Assembly (NCBI RefSeq): GCF_005848555.1
Contig: NZ_CP040518.1
Location: 1,177,001-1,241,000 of the forward strand
Reading direction: 5' to 3'
Length of the DNA: 64,000 nucleotides
Source of the DNA: Blautia sp. SC05B48
GTDB lineage: Bacteria > Bacillota > Clostridia > Lachnospirales > Lachnospiraceae
Shown here piece by piece: positions 17,854 to 26,722 of the stretch (its first letter is position 1; the number at the start of each line of letters is the position of its first letter). The translations under genes and the position numbers were made by a program. The notes below the pieces were generated by a model. The model was given only the letters and a program-made list of their open reading frames with translations. It had not been told where the DNA came from and searched no databases.

Positions 17854-18627
17854 TCACACCCTCCATAAAATGATTTCCCCGATTTTAGTCTGGTCAATAA
17901 ACAGCAACCCGACCAAAAAGAGGATACCCAACAGCGATACCACAATTTCCCGCCACGAAAAACGGATTGGCCGCAACGCATATCGTTTGCATTCCAACTC
18001 CAGACCGCGTGTTGTGCCGGATGCAGCCAGTTCATCGGTAACTTTCAAGCACCGCATTAGCAGAGGTATCAAAATGTATTCTATGGTTGCTAACGGATGG
18101 GATACTCGTTTCCACACGGTATCGCTGATACCGCGAATATCCATCGTGCTTCGGATTTGTCGATATTCAATCCGTAAAGTAGGGATATATCGGAACATAA
18201 CAACAAGGGGGATTGTGACTGCCTGGGGCAGCCGCATCCGTTGAAGTGCCACCATTAAGTCATCCATGTATGTAGTTCGCAATATCCAAAGTCCCATCAT
18301 CATGATAGGAATCAATTTTAAGACCGTCACGCCGAACACGCTCATAATCACACTTAAAACCGGAACTTGGACATAACGAAGCAGGGCATTGAGATAAGCA
18401 ACAATAATATAGATCACTATCATTTTGACAGCCCATTTTCCACCGTTACCCAAGGCAATAAACAGCCCATAAACCAGCATGAGCGCGAGACTGACAACTT
18501 CTCCGGCCAGAAAATAACTGACAAAACCAATGCAGACCAAAAGAAGTATCTTGCAACGTGGGTCGAGGAGCGCAGAGCCATGTAGGGGCTGGCGCTCAAT
18601 TATTTGTTTAATTTGTGCTTCTTCCAT
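17854..18627 (-). CDS. ECF transporter T component, cassette 1
   Basis: 257 residues with several hydrophobic helices (about 28-60, 70-105, 110-125, 235-250) and the coupling-helix motif with Ala-Arg-Gly-like features (STMDIRGISDTVWKR, AASGTTRGLE), as in CbiQ/EcfT proteins. The ATG at 18627 follows GGGAGACATTTGA. It is expressed with the ATPase (2-bp gap) and lies 113 bp downstream of the S component, with an intercistronic hairpin between. Confidence 0.8.
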   Translation of the reverse strand: MEEAQIKQIIERQPLHGSALLDPRCKILLLVCIGFVSYFLAGEVVSLALMLVYGLFIALGNGGKWAVKMIVIYIIVAYLNALLRYVQVPVLSVIMSVFGVTVLKLIPIMMMGLWILRTTYMDDLMVALQRMRLPQAVTIPLVVMFRYIPTLRIEYRQIRSTMDIRGISDTVWKRVSHPLATIEYILIPLLMRCLKVTDELAASGTTRGLELECKRYALRPIRFSWREIVVSLLGILFLVGLLFIDQTKIGEIILWRV

Positions 18628-18652
18628 TCAAATGTCTCCCTATAAAAATCAA

Positions 18653-18680
18653 AGCGCGGGACTGTTCTCAGCCCCACGCT
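18653..18680 (-). terminator. intercistronic hairpin between S and T genes
   Basis: On the minus strand AGCGTGGGGCTG-AGAA-CAGTCCCGCGCT makes a 12-bp stem with two G-U pairs, followed by TTGATTTTTA. It could be a partial terminator or an mRNA-processing stem that sets a higher level of the S component than of the rest. Confidence 0.45.
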
Positions 18681-18740
18681 CTGAAGTCAGGCAGCCCGCT
18701 TGCCTGTATTGCCTGATAAAGTTTCAGGGGGCTGATCCTG

Positions 18741-19343
18741 TTATTTTACTGAAACAAGTCCAGCTTTGATAAAGTGTTTTTTCAATGCTTTCTGACCGAT
18801 AAAGCCACCAATCAGACCGCCCACCAATCCGGCAGCAACAATGACTACCAGCATGGGAACGGAAGTAATGTTCAACATTCCCTGAATGTACTCCGGAGCA
18901 ATATTGTTTTTCTCCATTGCTCCGACAAACGCGCTTTGAAGAAATTTGATAGGGCAGATAGCACTAAAAGCAAAAATAGCACTGAACAGCGCATAGGCTG
19001 TCATCATGGACTTCATTGTAATTTCATTCCGGCTCATAACCAGGAAATCGCAGATGACACCGCCAATTATCAAACCGATAGGAATGAACCAGAAAGCACC
19101 CACCAGCAGAAACAGGATAGCCTGAATTGCGGCGCAAATGGTAAACACGCCTTTCTTCGGTACCTTAGCCAGTAGAAGCATCATAACGATACCATTCGGG
19201 ATTGCAACAACGGATGGGTAAAATACATTTGTTACCGGGCCAGCCACGCTCATAATGGTGCTGATAATCATGCAAATAATCCACATAAGGGCCGTTAAAA
19301 CACCGATGAGAATAAAATCTTTCGCATTTAACTTTTGTTTCAT
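18741..19343 (-). CDS. MptD/Trep_Strep-family ECF S component, cassette 1
   Basis: 200 residues from the ATG at 19343 (GGAGGAGGAATAAGTATT upstream). Five to six membrane helices and the N-terminal signature LNAKDFILIGVLTALMW place it in the Trep_Strep (MptD-type) family of S components, whose substrates are largely unknown. It ends in the basic tail GQKALKKHFIKAGL, which cassette 2 shares. It is the first gene of the operon behind the promoter at 19418-19446. It is probably the substrate-binding membrane subunit for the ECF part. Confidence 0.8.
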   Translation of the reverse strand: MKQKLNAKDFILIGVLTALMWIICMIISTIMSVAGPVTNVFYPSVVAIPNGIVMMLLLAKVPKKGVFTICAAIQAILFLLVGAFWFIPIGLIIGGVICDFLVMSRNEITMKSMMTAYALFSAIFAFSAICPIKFLQSAFVGAMEKNNIAPEYIQGMLNITSVPMLVVIVAAGLVGGLIGGFIGQKALKKHFIKAGLVSVK

Positions 19344-19370
19344 AATACTTATTCCTCCTCCCTTTATTTG

Positions 19371-19416
19371 GAAAATAAAAAATGCGATGTGGTTAATCGT
19401 CTCTAACCACATCGCA
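19371..19416 (-). terminator. 13-bp hairpin with U-run overlapping the operon 1 start site
   Basis: TGCGATGTGGTTA (19383-19395) and TAACCACATCGCA (19404-19416) pair perfectly around an 8-nt loop, followed on the minus strand by TTTTTTATTTT (19371-19382). In transcripts reading through from the AraC gene this is a textbook intrinsic terminator. Transcripts starting at the promoter at 19418-19446 begin inside the first arm, so they would largely escape it. As DNA the dyad, with core TTAA-N6-CTAA, sits at about +5 to +18 and may be an operator. Confidence 0.7.
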
Positions 19417-19417
19417 A

Positions 19418-19446
19418 ATTGTACCAATTTTCGTCGTTACATCCAA
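19418..19446 (-). promoter_or_regulatory. sigma-A promoter of transporter operon 1
   Basis: TTGGAT (19441-19446), a 17-bp spacer, TACAAT (19418-19423), with TGG directly before the -10 as an extended -10 motif. It is about 75 bp upstream of the S-component ATG. Confidence 0.7.
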
Positions 19447-19489
19447 CCCAAACTCGATTTCATTCTACCCAAAATCGGTATTTTTAGGT

Positions 19490-20455
19490 TTAGCCAATCG
19501 TATTTTCATCTTTATAATTCTTGGGTATTACCCCATATTTCTTTTTGAACGCAGCCGCAAAGTTGCTTGGTTTTGAATATCCAACCAGCATCGCGATCTG
19601 ACTTACGTTCAAGTCACTTTCCAAAAGAAGCCCCGCAGCCTTTTCCAGTCTTTGATCTATAATATATGCGTGAACCGATGTTCCAAATAAAGAATTAAAT
19701 CCTTTCGTCAGTTTAGAAACACTGATATTTACCTTTTTCGCCAATTCCTCACAGCTTGGTGCAAAAGCAAGCTGACTGTCAATAATCCTTTTTGCTTCGG
19801 TAATCGAATCCCTGTCACTTTTGGAAATGCTAATATGGTTCGATGAAAGAATACTGAGTTCCAATACTTCACTTAAATATACAGACAGCAATTCAAAAAC
19901 TTTACTTTCCAAGAATAAATACCCTAAACCACCTCGGTATTGCGTAAAATCTTTTACCTCCGCAAAAATGTGCTCCATATACGGGGTAACGCTCACTTTT
20001 GAAATCCCTGTCAGTAATTTCTTTTCATAAGCGTTTATTTCACTATCTTCAAAGTAGTCATTCAAAATTTTGTGAAAATATGGCATGAGAATTTTTATAT
20101 TCTTAAAAAGGAAATCTTTCTTCCCAGAATAACACAAATATTCCATTTTACCATGTCCCCGATAAATGCAGGATTCGCCTTTCTGGATGCTGACACTTTG
20201 ACGTGCATCTGCAATATTCCACGATACGCCATCATTGAAGCAGAATAAAAGTTGAATATAATCTTCGCAGCTTACACCCTGCACATTCATATCTGAAAAA
20301 TAGTTCATTTTCCAGTCTGATACAACAGCTCCTTGCTTTGTAACAACTTGCGAAATCTGACCTGTTCCCATATCAGCCGGAATATCTATTGTCACTGTCT
20401 GCGGAGAGTTGGAGAGCAGATCGTGATACAGCTTCGTCATATATTGGTTTGTCAT
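19490..20455 (-). CDS. AraC-family activator (YbtA-like), cassette 1
   Basis: 321 residues: an N-terminal ligand-sensing part (about 1-215) and a C-terminal AraC pair of helix-turn-helices (about 220-318), with SCEELAKKVNISVSKLTKGF and the conserved LNVSQIAMLVGYSKPSNFAAAFKKKYGVIPKNYK. YbtA-type AraC proteins sense ferric siderophores and activate the uptake genes. It lies upstream of operon 1 in the same direction. The ATG at 20455 follows AGGAGGGCGCACA; its own promoter is at 20494-20522. Confidence 0.85.
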   Translation of the reverse strand: MTNQYMTKLYHDLLSNSPQTVTIDIPADMGTGQISQVVTKQGAVVSDWKMNYFSDMNVQGVSCEDYIQLLFCFNDGVSWNIADARQSVSIQKGESCIYRGHGKMEYLCYSGKKDFLFKNIKILMPYFHKILNDYFEDSEINAYEKKLLTGISKVSVTPYMEHIFAEVKDFTQYRGGLGYLFLESKVFELLSVYLSEVLELSILSSNHISISKSDRDSITEAKRIIDSQLAFAPSCEELAKKVNISVSKLTKGFNSLFGTSVHAYIIDQRLEKAAGLLLESDLNVSQIAMLVGYSKPSNFAAAFKKKYGVIPKNYKDENTIG

Positions 20456-20475
20456 TGTGCGCCCTCCTTTTCTAG

Positions 20476-20522
20476 TTAGTTGAAGCTAATCACATAATAC
20501 TTTATATTTGTTTTTTAGTCAA
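20476..20522 (-). promoter_or_regulatory. promoter and dyad of the cassette 1 AraC gene
   Basis: TTGACT (20517-20522), 17-bp spacer, TATTAT (20494-20499): a strong sigma-A promoter. Just downstream, over the start site, is TTAG-TTGAAG-CTAA (20476-20489), a dyad of the same shape as those at 19393-19406 and 30276-30289. Confidence 0.65.
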
Positions 20523-21862
20523 GGTAATCTAAACTATTGACTACTCTCTAAGAGTCAACATATTAATTTTCAAAGTATACCATATCCCATGATCGTTCCG
20601 TTATTGATATCGTAGCTTCTCTGGTTCACGGCATCACTGGAGTTTCCCTCTACGGTGTATACGGTACTGCCCTCGGTTTTCTCCACGATTCCTACATGGT
20701 CTGAGGTTCCATCTCCGTTCCAGTCAAAAAAGATTAGGGTTCCGGGCTCTGGCGAGTATCCTCGGCTCTTCCATTTTCCCTTGTTCTGAAACCATGCGAT
20801 TCCGTCATCACACAGAGAGAACTTCGGCATCTTACCGTTTTCGATTAATCCTGCCTGATCTCCACACCAGCTGGCAAAGCAGGCACACCATGCTACATGG
20901 CTGTCAAATCCATACCACGACCAGAACTTCTGGCCACCTTCATTTCCAAGCTGGGTAAGTGCCACAGATACAATCTGGCCGTTGCCTCCAAACAGGCCGG
21001 CAAACAATCCGCCGCTAGAATAATACCGCAGGACGTGAGGGACATATTCTGGATCCCCATAGGCACTCCAGCCATGTGAAGCCGCCTGTTCATTGGAAAA
21101 CTGCAAAGCGTTTTCTGCACTGTAGCCCCCATAGTTTCGGAGAGCCCACGTTATGTATCCGTTACCGTAGTTATATCCTTGCAGAGACAGTTTCAGCTTG
21201 TCCATGTCCTGGGGACTAGTGCATCCGGCTTCCTTCAGGCAGTCCGCATAATATTGGATTCCCACTTGTATGGAGTAATCTGCATCCTGGATGGCATTGG
21301 GGCTGTTGGAGTACCGGGTGTTGTATGGGCACTCACTGCTCTGCATGGGATCGGTTCCCCGACCGCCGGATTCCTGCATCATGATCGCCTGTATCACCGA
21401 GACGTATTCGGGGATTCCATACTGATTGGCGTATTTCTGGATGGTTGATGTGTAGGAAAGGACTTCCTGGCTGAGTGCTTCGCTGCTCTCTGAGCTTCCC
21501 GAAAATGCGGCACCGCCAATAATTCCGACTATGATAACCAGAAGCAGAACCATGACCGCTCCGGCGGCTCCCAGTGCAGCTATCATGGACTGTACGGTTT
21601 TCGCTGCCGCTTCCACGGCGGCCTTGGCTGCCTTGAAGGTATTCTCCCCTGCCCTTGCCGTTTTCTGTATCCTGCGTACTCCATCGGAAGTCTGCAAAGC
21701 TGCTTTCTTCGCCGCCTGTTTCGCTGCCCTTCGTTCCATCTGCTTCTGCATCCGGGCTGTCAGGGCGTCGGAGCTGACCACACGGAGCTTCTGTTCTGGC
21801 TGAATGCTGATCTTCGCAGACGGAGGGGCTGTCTTAATAGTACGCCTCTGTATATTCTTCGG
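20521..21862. repeat. long direct repeat B, copy 1 (CwlT 3' part)
   Basis: Aligns without net indel with 31603-32944 (constant offset 11082). Identity is clearly lower than between the A repeats; synonymous changes are frequent. It marks the right flank of cassette 1. Confidence 0.85.
20570..21862 (-). pseudogene. CwlT-like hydrolase gene, 5' truncated, copy 1
   Basis: The last 430 or so codons of the cell-wall hydrolase found whole at 31652-33583. They keep the transmembrane segment, the lysozyme-like domain (Glu in MMQESGGRG) and the CHAP/C40 domain (Cys in AWCACFASWCG, His in SDHVGIVE). The 5' third is missing: at 21860 the frame runs into the truncated sigma-like gene. An internal start at 21781 could still give a 403-residue protein with its membrane anchor, so a partial product is conceivable. 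Confidence 0.8.
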
Positions 21863-22112
21863 TATCCAGCAGGGCTTCTACGCTCTCCGGCTGGGACTCT
21901 TTGGTTTCTTTTTCTTCCAGGAGCAGTTCCATACAGTCCAGAAGCGAGGTCTGGTGTTCCCGGAATCTCCGCTCTGCATTGAAATCGTCCCAGTCGTACT
22001 CCCGAAGCTTCTGGATCGTCTCTTCATCCACGCCCTGTTCACGCAGGATCTTCTCTTCCTCTGCTTTCCACTGGTTCCATCTATATTCTTCTTTTGCTTT
22101 ATTGTAAGCCAC
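21860..22112 (-). pseudogene. sigma-like regulator gene, 3' truncated, copy 2
   Basis: From the GTG at 22112 the first 80 or so residues are identical to the sigma-like protein at 10938-11378. After LLDT the sequence switches to CwlT DNA read in another frame and stops at 21834 (EEYTEAYY). The helix-turn-helix is lost. The joint shares CCG (ACCG) with both parents. It is a by-product of the tandem cargo arrangement. Confidence 0.85.
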
Positions 22113-22234
22113 TTATGTTTTCCTCCGATCTGAATTTTTGCGAAATCAAATCAGAGTATGGCGGTGCTCTGGTCCGTTCTTCCTGTCTACAGGAATGTCC
22201 GGCATTTCTGCTGTCTCCCTGCAAACACGGATCT

Positions 22235-22319
22235 CCTTTGTAATCATATCTTTACAAAGACACAGTGTATCGGATGCACCTGTCAACTAACGGTCAGAAA
22301 ACTGTCAATTGACGGTCAG
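22235..22319 (-). promoter_or_regulatory. copy 2 of the sigma-gene promoter with activator repeats
   Basis: Same layout as 11501-11585: CCTTTGTAA/TTACAAAGA around the -10, and direct repeats CTGTCAACTAACGGTCAG (22280-22297) and CTGTCAATTGACGGTCAG (22302-22319), 22 bp apart. Here the promoter drives only the truncated sigma gene and then the CwlT fragment. Confidence 0.5.
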
Positions 22320-22384
22320 TTTTTATCACCTTCTTTCCAGAATAAATAAAATAAGACGAATAATCTTTTTACGGATCATTCGCC

Positions 22385-23104
22385 TTACTGTTGTTCGTTT
22401 TCTTTATTCAATTCAAATTTGTAACCTATATCCCTGACACTGACGATACAATTCCCAGCACCATCTTCAACAACATTCAGCTTTTTTCTCAGTCGCTTTA
22501 CCAGACACCAGATGATATTTTTAATATCACCAACAGGATAATCTTTCCAGACAAGCTGGTAAATCTGTTCAAACGTGTATACTCTCATCGGTGTCGCTGC
22601 TAATAAGTATAAAAAATTATATTCTTGTCGTGTTAAATGTAACGCTACATCATTCCAAAATACTTTATGTTTCTTATGATCCATTACAAGTTTTCCTTTA
22701 TCAATCATCGTTTCGGATTGCTTTTGAGTTATTTTTTGTTTATTATTTCGTCGTGCCAATGAAAAAATCTGCAGATCTACTTCTTCTGTAGTGCTATTTA
22801 TATCCATTACACAGTCTGCACCAGCGTATATTAATTCTTTTTTCCATGACATACACAATAAAGAAGAAGTATCCGTCAAAATAATAATTGGTATCTGCGT
22901 TATCTTTCTAATAGCAGATATAATATTACTTATGTTCTCTTTATAAATGATCACTCCTATTATAAGCACATCATAAGAAAATAAACTCAAATTATGCAAT
23001 AAAATTTGTAGATTTTCTGCATAATCTGAGTTTACCTCATTGAATAGTTTTTGATATGATTGATTGTCAAAATATGCTAATATTTTGTATTTTGTGTCTT
23101 TCAT
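22385..23104 (-). CDS. orphan OmpR-type response regulator, copy 2
   Basis: 239 residues, differing from the protein at 11651-12370 at only a few positions (for example Y/R, V/I, I/L, A/S and P/T changes). It has the same degenerate receiver and intact winged helix. Both copies are full length, so the dose of this regulator is doubled. Gene conversion or recent recombination must keep them alike, as the neighbouring cargo is diverged. Confidence 0.8.
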   Translation of the reverse strand: MKDTKYKILAYFDNQSYQKLFNEVNSDYAENLQILLHNLSLFSYDVLIIGVIIYKENISNIISAIRKITQIPIIILTDTSSLLCMSWKKELIYAGADCVMDINSTTEEVDLQIFSLARRNNKQKITQKQSETMIDKGKLVMDHKKHKVFWNDVALHLTRQEYNFLYLLAATPMRVYTFEQIYQLVWKDYPVGDIKNIIWCLVKRLRKKLNVVEDGAGNCIVSVRDIGYKFELNKENEQQ

Positions 23105-23220
23105 ATTTCTATTTTAAAAAAGCAACACTTTCTATTTCTTCACAGGAAAATCATCAAATGCATTGTCATTTTTTGCAAAGCACACTTTCTTGCCGCATGC
23201 TCTGATATTCGCATGTGATC
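23105..23220 (-). pseudogene. 3' remnant of a DtxR-family gene
   Basis: The bases around 23120-23175 match the end of the DtxR gene at 12401-12480 (the codons for N-(T/A)-F-D-(N/D)-F-P-V-K-K and stop), then decay. No reading frame of the rest survives. So cassette 2 once had, or recombined next to, its own metalloregulator and lost it. Nothing else is seen up to the ABC gene at 23250. Confidence 0.6.
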
Positions 23221-23249
23221 AGGTACAAATGTGGGGCATTCATATTGCC

Positions 23250-24986
23250 CTATAATTTCCAACTTTTAATGGATTTTTCTTTTTCCCACATAGTTTTATA
23301 AAGAGGCACTGATTGCAATAATTCATCATGTTTTCCGCAGCCCTGCAAAACACCGTCAGATAAAACAAGTATTTGATCTGCATTTTGGATATAGGACAAA
23401 GTGTGTGATACAAGGAACACCGTTTTCCCCTTAATCATTTCTTCTATGCCCTTTTGTATTGCTACGGCATTTTCAGCATCCAGACTGGAAAGCGCCTCAT
23501 CCAAAAGAATGATCGGGGAATCTTTCAAAATTGCCCTCGCAATAGCGACACGCTGACGCTCACCACCGGAAAGGCTTGCACCGCCCTCGCTGATAACCGT
23601 TTGATAACCCTGTGGGAGTTTTTCTATAAATTCGTGACAGTGAGCCTTTTTTGCCGCCTCTATTACCTGCTCGTCCGTTGCGCTCTGGTTTCCCATCCGA
23701 ATATTATTCATCATGGTATCCTGAAAAAGATATACTTCCTGAAAAACGATACTCACATGACGCACCAGATCACTATGCTTTAATGTTGCCGCATCTTTCC
23801 CATTCAACAGAATCCGCCCGTTTTTCGGCGTCACGAATCCCAGAATCAAATTAAGGAGAGTAGATTTGCCGCTTCCAGAAGGACCAACCAATGCAGTGAT
23901 CGTTCCGGGGTTAGCTGAAAAACTTACATGACTAACTGCTTCACGCTTTCCATCATAGCTAAACGATACATTTTCAAACCGTACATCGGCTTGTGTATCG
24001 GCAAACTGTGTAATTCCCTGTTTTTCATTTTCAGTCGGCAGGTTGTTAATTTCCGCTATATTATCCAACGATGCGTTTGCAAGATTCATCATTGCAAAGG
24101 AACCCATCAGAGCTTCCAGCGGACGGTAAAAAATAATACCCATGATTGCAAAAAACAAATAGGTTGCCGAGGCTAATGAACCAGAACGAACCATTGTAAT
24201 GCCAACACCCAAACTCAAAAACAGCCCCAGATTCAGGCAGATCTTATAACCCATACTCCAATTCGTCAGCGTCGATTCATAACGGCCAGAAGCTGTACAA
24301 TATCCGTCCACCTGATTCTCTACGAGCTTACCGGTTTGTTCCAGCCGGTATGCCTTGATCGTTTCCATACCCTGTACATATTCCAGCGTGGAATCAATCA
24401 TTGCCACCTGTGCATTTTTCTTCTGCTCTCCCAGTTGAACCATGCTCTTTTGAAACTGCTGGTAGAGGATATAACCGGGGATGATTCCCACAAACAGAAG
24501 AAGCGCCATACGCCAGTCCACACTAAGCAGCATCAGAGCAAATACAACCGTCATGATCATGCTGGACACGAAACCGGCAATAATCTCCATGATATTCATT
24601 TCCACAAAACTTAAATCAGTTGTAAACAAAGATGTAAGCTGGCTGATCTTGTCTTTTGTAAAGTAGTATAGCGGAAACTGTTTGATTTTTGCCGCAATCG
24701 AAAGGCGTTCATCCCGCATCATGGCATAAGATACCGGGCGCTGTTTTGCAATCGTAAAGTAATAAAAAACAAAATGCAGGACAGTATAAACCAGAAACAT
24801 AAGGCTATACTGTATCAGTTTTTCCCTTGTAAACGAACCGCCCAAAATATCTTTTATCGCAAGGAACAGCATGAAATATATCGCGCCCTCACAAATTGAG
24901 GTCAACGCCTGAAACAGCCACGCAAGATAAAGCTGCTTTTTACGCTCGCCTGCAAGTTCTAAGAATTTCCGTATCATAGCAATCAT
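23250..24986 (-). CDS. ABC transporter, fused membrane and ATPase domains (YbtQ-like), cassette 2
   Basis: 578 residues from the ATG at 24986 (GGGAGGTGTAAACGC upstream; ATGA overlap with the previous stop). Exporter-fold membrane domain, then GPSGSGKST, LSGGERQRVA, IILLDEALSSLD and SHTL. DEALSSLD departs from the usual DEATAxxD, pointing to a distinct nucleotide site in the heterodimer. It is only distantly similar to the cassette 1 pair, so the two cassettes are not a fresh duplication. It is the last gene of operon 2. Confidence 0.75.
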   Translation of the reverse strand: MIAMIRKFLELAGERKKQLYLAWLFQALTSICEGAIYFMLFLAIKDILGGSFTREKLIQYSLMFLVYTVLHFVFYYFTIAKQRPVSYAMMRDERLSIAAKIKQFPLYYFTKDKISQLTSLFTTDLSFVEMNIMEIIAGFVSSMIMTVVFALMLLSVDWRMALLLFVGIIPGYILYQQFQKSMVQLGEQKKNAQVAMIDSTLEYVQGMETIKAYRLEQTGKLVENQVDGYCTASGRYESTLTNWSMGYKICLNLGLFLSLGVGITMVRSGSLASATYLFFAIMGIIFYRPLEALMGSFAMMNLANASLDNIAEINNLPTENEKQGITQFADTQADVRFENVSFSYDGKREAVSHVSFSANPGTITALVGPSGSGKSTLLNLILGFVTPKNGRILLNGKDAATLKHSDLVRHVSIVFQEVYLFQDTMMNNIRMGNQSATDEQVIEAAKKAHCHEFIEKLPQGYQTVISEGGASLSGGERQRVAIARAILKDSPIILLDEALSSLDAENAVAIQKGIEEMIKGKTVFLVSHTLSYIQNADQILVLSDGVLQGCGKHDELLQSVPLYKTMWEKEKSIKSWKL

Positions 24987-26722
24987 GCGTTTACACCTCC
25001 CATTTTCCATTGATCGGATTGCTCAAAGGCCGCCCACATATCCTGATACGGGGAGCAACGTCTTATCAATTCATCATGTGTGCCGCAATCAATCACTTTG
25101 CCTTGTTCCAGAACCACAATCGAATCAGCTTCCTTGATACTGGAAAGACGGTGCGCTATTACGAGTACGGTTTTTCCCTCTGATAATTTAGCCAGCGCCT
25201 TTTGCAGTAAATCTTCATTGTCGGCGTCAATGTAAGCCGTTGCCTCGTCAAGAATCACAATCGGCGCATTTTTCAGAATTGCCCTTGCCAATGTGATTCT
25301 CTGTTTTTCGCCACCGCTCAACTTGGTTTCCTTGTCTATCACTGTGTCATAGTCCTTTGGAAGCCGCATAATAAAGTCGTGACATACGGCATCCTTTGCT
25401 GCCTGCATCATTTCTTCCTCCGTGGCCTCTTGGTTTCCCATCATAATGTTTTCCCGGATACTCTTTTTGAACAGGAACGTATTCTGGGTCACAAAGGAGA
25501 TCTGGGACATCAGATCGGATAGCGGAATCTGGTTCAGCGGTACGCCTCCCAGGCAAATCTGTCCCTCGGTTATATCCCAAAACCGGCAGATCAGGCTGGC
25601 CGCCGTACTTTTACCGCTGCCGGAAACACCGACGAGCGCAGTTACTTTTCCATCAGGAACAGTAAATGAGACATCTTTTAATACCGGCTGTCCTTCCCCA
25701 TAGGAAAATGTAACGTGTTCAAACACAATCGTGTGGTCGGAAAGTTCTGCCTTCGAGATCATATCCGCCATTTCATCCAGCTTCAGAATTTCGTCTATCT
25801 TTTTTGCAACAGAAGCGTTCATGCCGATATAATCAAAGTTATTAGAAACAGTTTCCAACGGAATCAGCATGGCAAGCCCCATAAACAGATACATAATATA
25901 GCTGGCCGCTGTCACGCTGCCGGAGAGGTACATCAAACCAGCAAGTGGAAACAAGAACACAAGGTTGCTGTTTAAGTCGGCATGATTGAAAGCAACATAT
26001 TTCAAGCAGCTTTGAAACCACTCTGTTACAACGGTGCTGTAAGTGCGGATGCTTTCTGACAGGCGGCCATAAGTGGATTCGTCGGCGGCAAATATCTTCA
26101 GTTCTTTCATACCGTTGACATATTCCACCGTCTTAACGCTGACGTCGGCAAACGCCTGATTAAATTCGTCCATTTTTTTCATCTGAACGATAATCATAAG
26201 AATACCGACAAGAATAAACAGAACGACCGGAATCAGCATGATACCGGCTACCCTAATGTCCAATATCGCCAGCAGGATTTCCATACATAGCGGTACAGCG
26301 AGACCAGAAATAATCTCTGGAATGTTATGGGCGTAAAATGTCTCCAACTGTTCCATATTGTCCATAATGATCGTTTTGACCTGCCCGGATGCCGTTGTTT
26401 TCACATAGCCCATTGGTAAACGGGCAATTTTACGGAACAGCTTTTTACGGGTTTCCCCCAATGTCTGGTAGGCTACCTTGTGAGAGATTTTTGTGCCGGT
26501 TCCAAACAGCAGATGTTTCAAAATGATTGCTACGGCAATCAGGCACACATATTGAAAAAGGTTCTCTGTCCGTTCATCCAGGAAACAGGTCACAATACCC
26601 CAAACGCCTAAATAGGGCAGGATGCCGCACAAAACAGACAGGACGCAACAGATCACCGCACCAATCAGGCGGCGCTTATTTTTCTTATCAATTAGTCCAA
26701 ACAGGGCTTTTACATCACTCAT
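24983..26722 (-). CDS. ABC transporter, fused membrane and ATPase domains (YbtP-like), cassette 2
   Basis: 579 residues: six transmembrane helices, then GVSGSGKST, LSGGEKQRIT, IVILDEATAYIDADNED and AHRLS. The ATG at 26722 overlaps the end of the AraC-like sensor gene by 8 bp, and the 3' end overlaps the partner by 4 bp, so all are tightly coupled. The probable role is as in cassette 1, uptake of a metal chelate together with the partner. Confidence 0.75.
   Translation of the reverse strand: MSDVKALFGLIDKKNKRRLIGAVICCVLSVLCGILPYLGVWGIVTCFLDERTENLFQYVCLIAVAIILKHLLFGTGTKISHKVAYQTLGETRKKLFRKIARLPMGYVKTTASGQVKTIIMDNMEQLETFYAHNIPEIISGLAVPLCMEILLAILDIRVAGIMLIPVVLFILVGILMIIVQMKKMDEFNQAFADVSVKTVEYVNGMKELKIFAADESTYGRLSESIRTYSTVVTEWFQSCLKYVAFNHADLNSNLVFLFPLAGLMYLSGSVTAASYIMYLFMGLAMLIPLETVSNNFDYIGMNASVAKKIDEILKLDEMADMISKAELSDHTIVFEHVTFSYGEGQPVLKDVSFTVPDGKVTALVGVSGSGKSTAASLICRFWDITEGQICLGGVPLNQIPLSDLMSQISFVTQNTFLFKKSIRENIMMGNQEATEEEMMQAAKDAVCHDFIMRLPKDYDTVIDKETKLSGGEKQRITLARAILKNAPIVILDEATAYIDADNEDLLQKALAKLSEGKTVLVIAHRLSSIKEADSIVVLEQGKVIDCGTHDELIRRCSPYQDMWAAFEQSDQWKMGGVNA

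Larger units (their letters stand above)
21860..23200. repeat. long direct repeat A, copy 2
   Basis: Matches 11126-12370 base for base in length up to 23104, then with decay into the DtxR-gene remnant. It includes the promoter elements, the orphan regulator and the start of the sigma-like gene. Confidence 0.85.
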
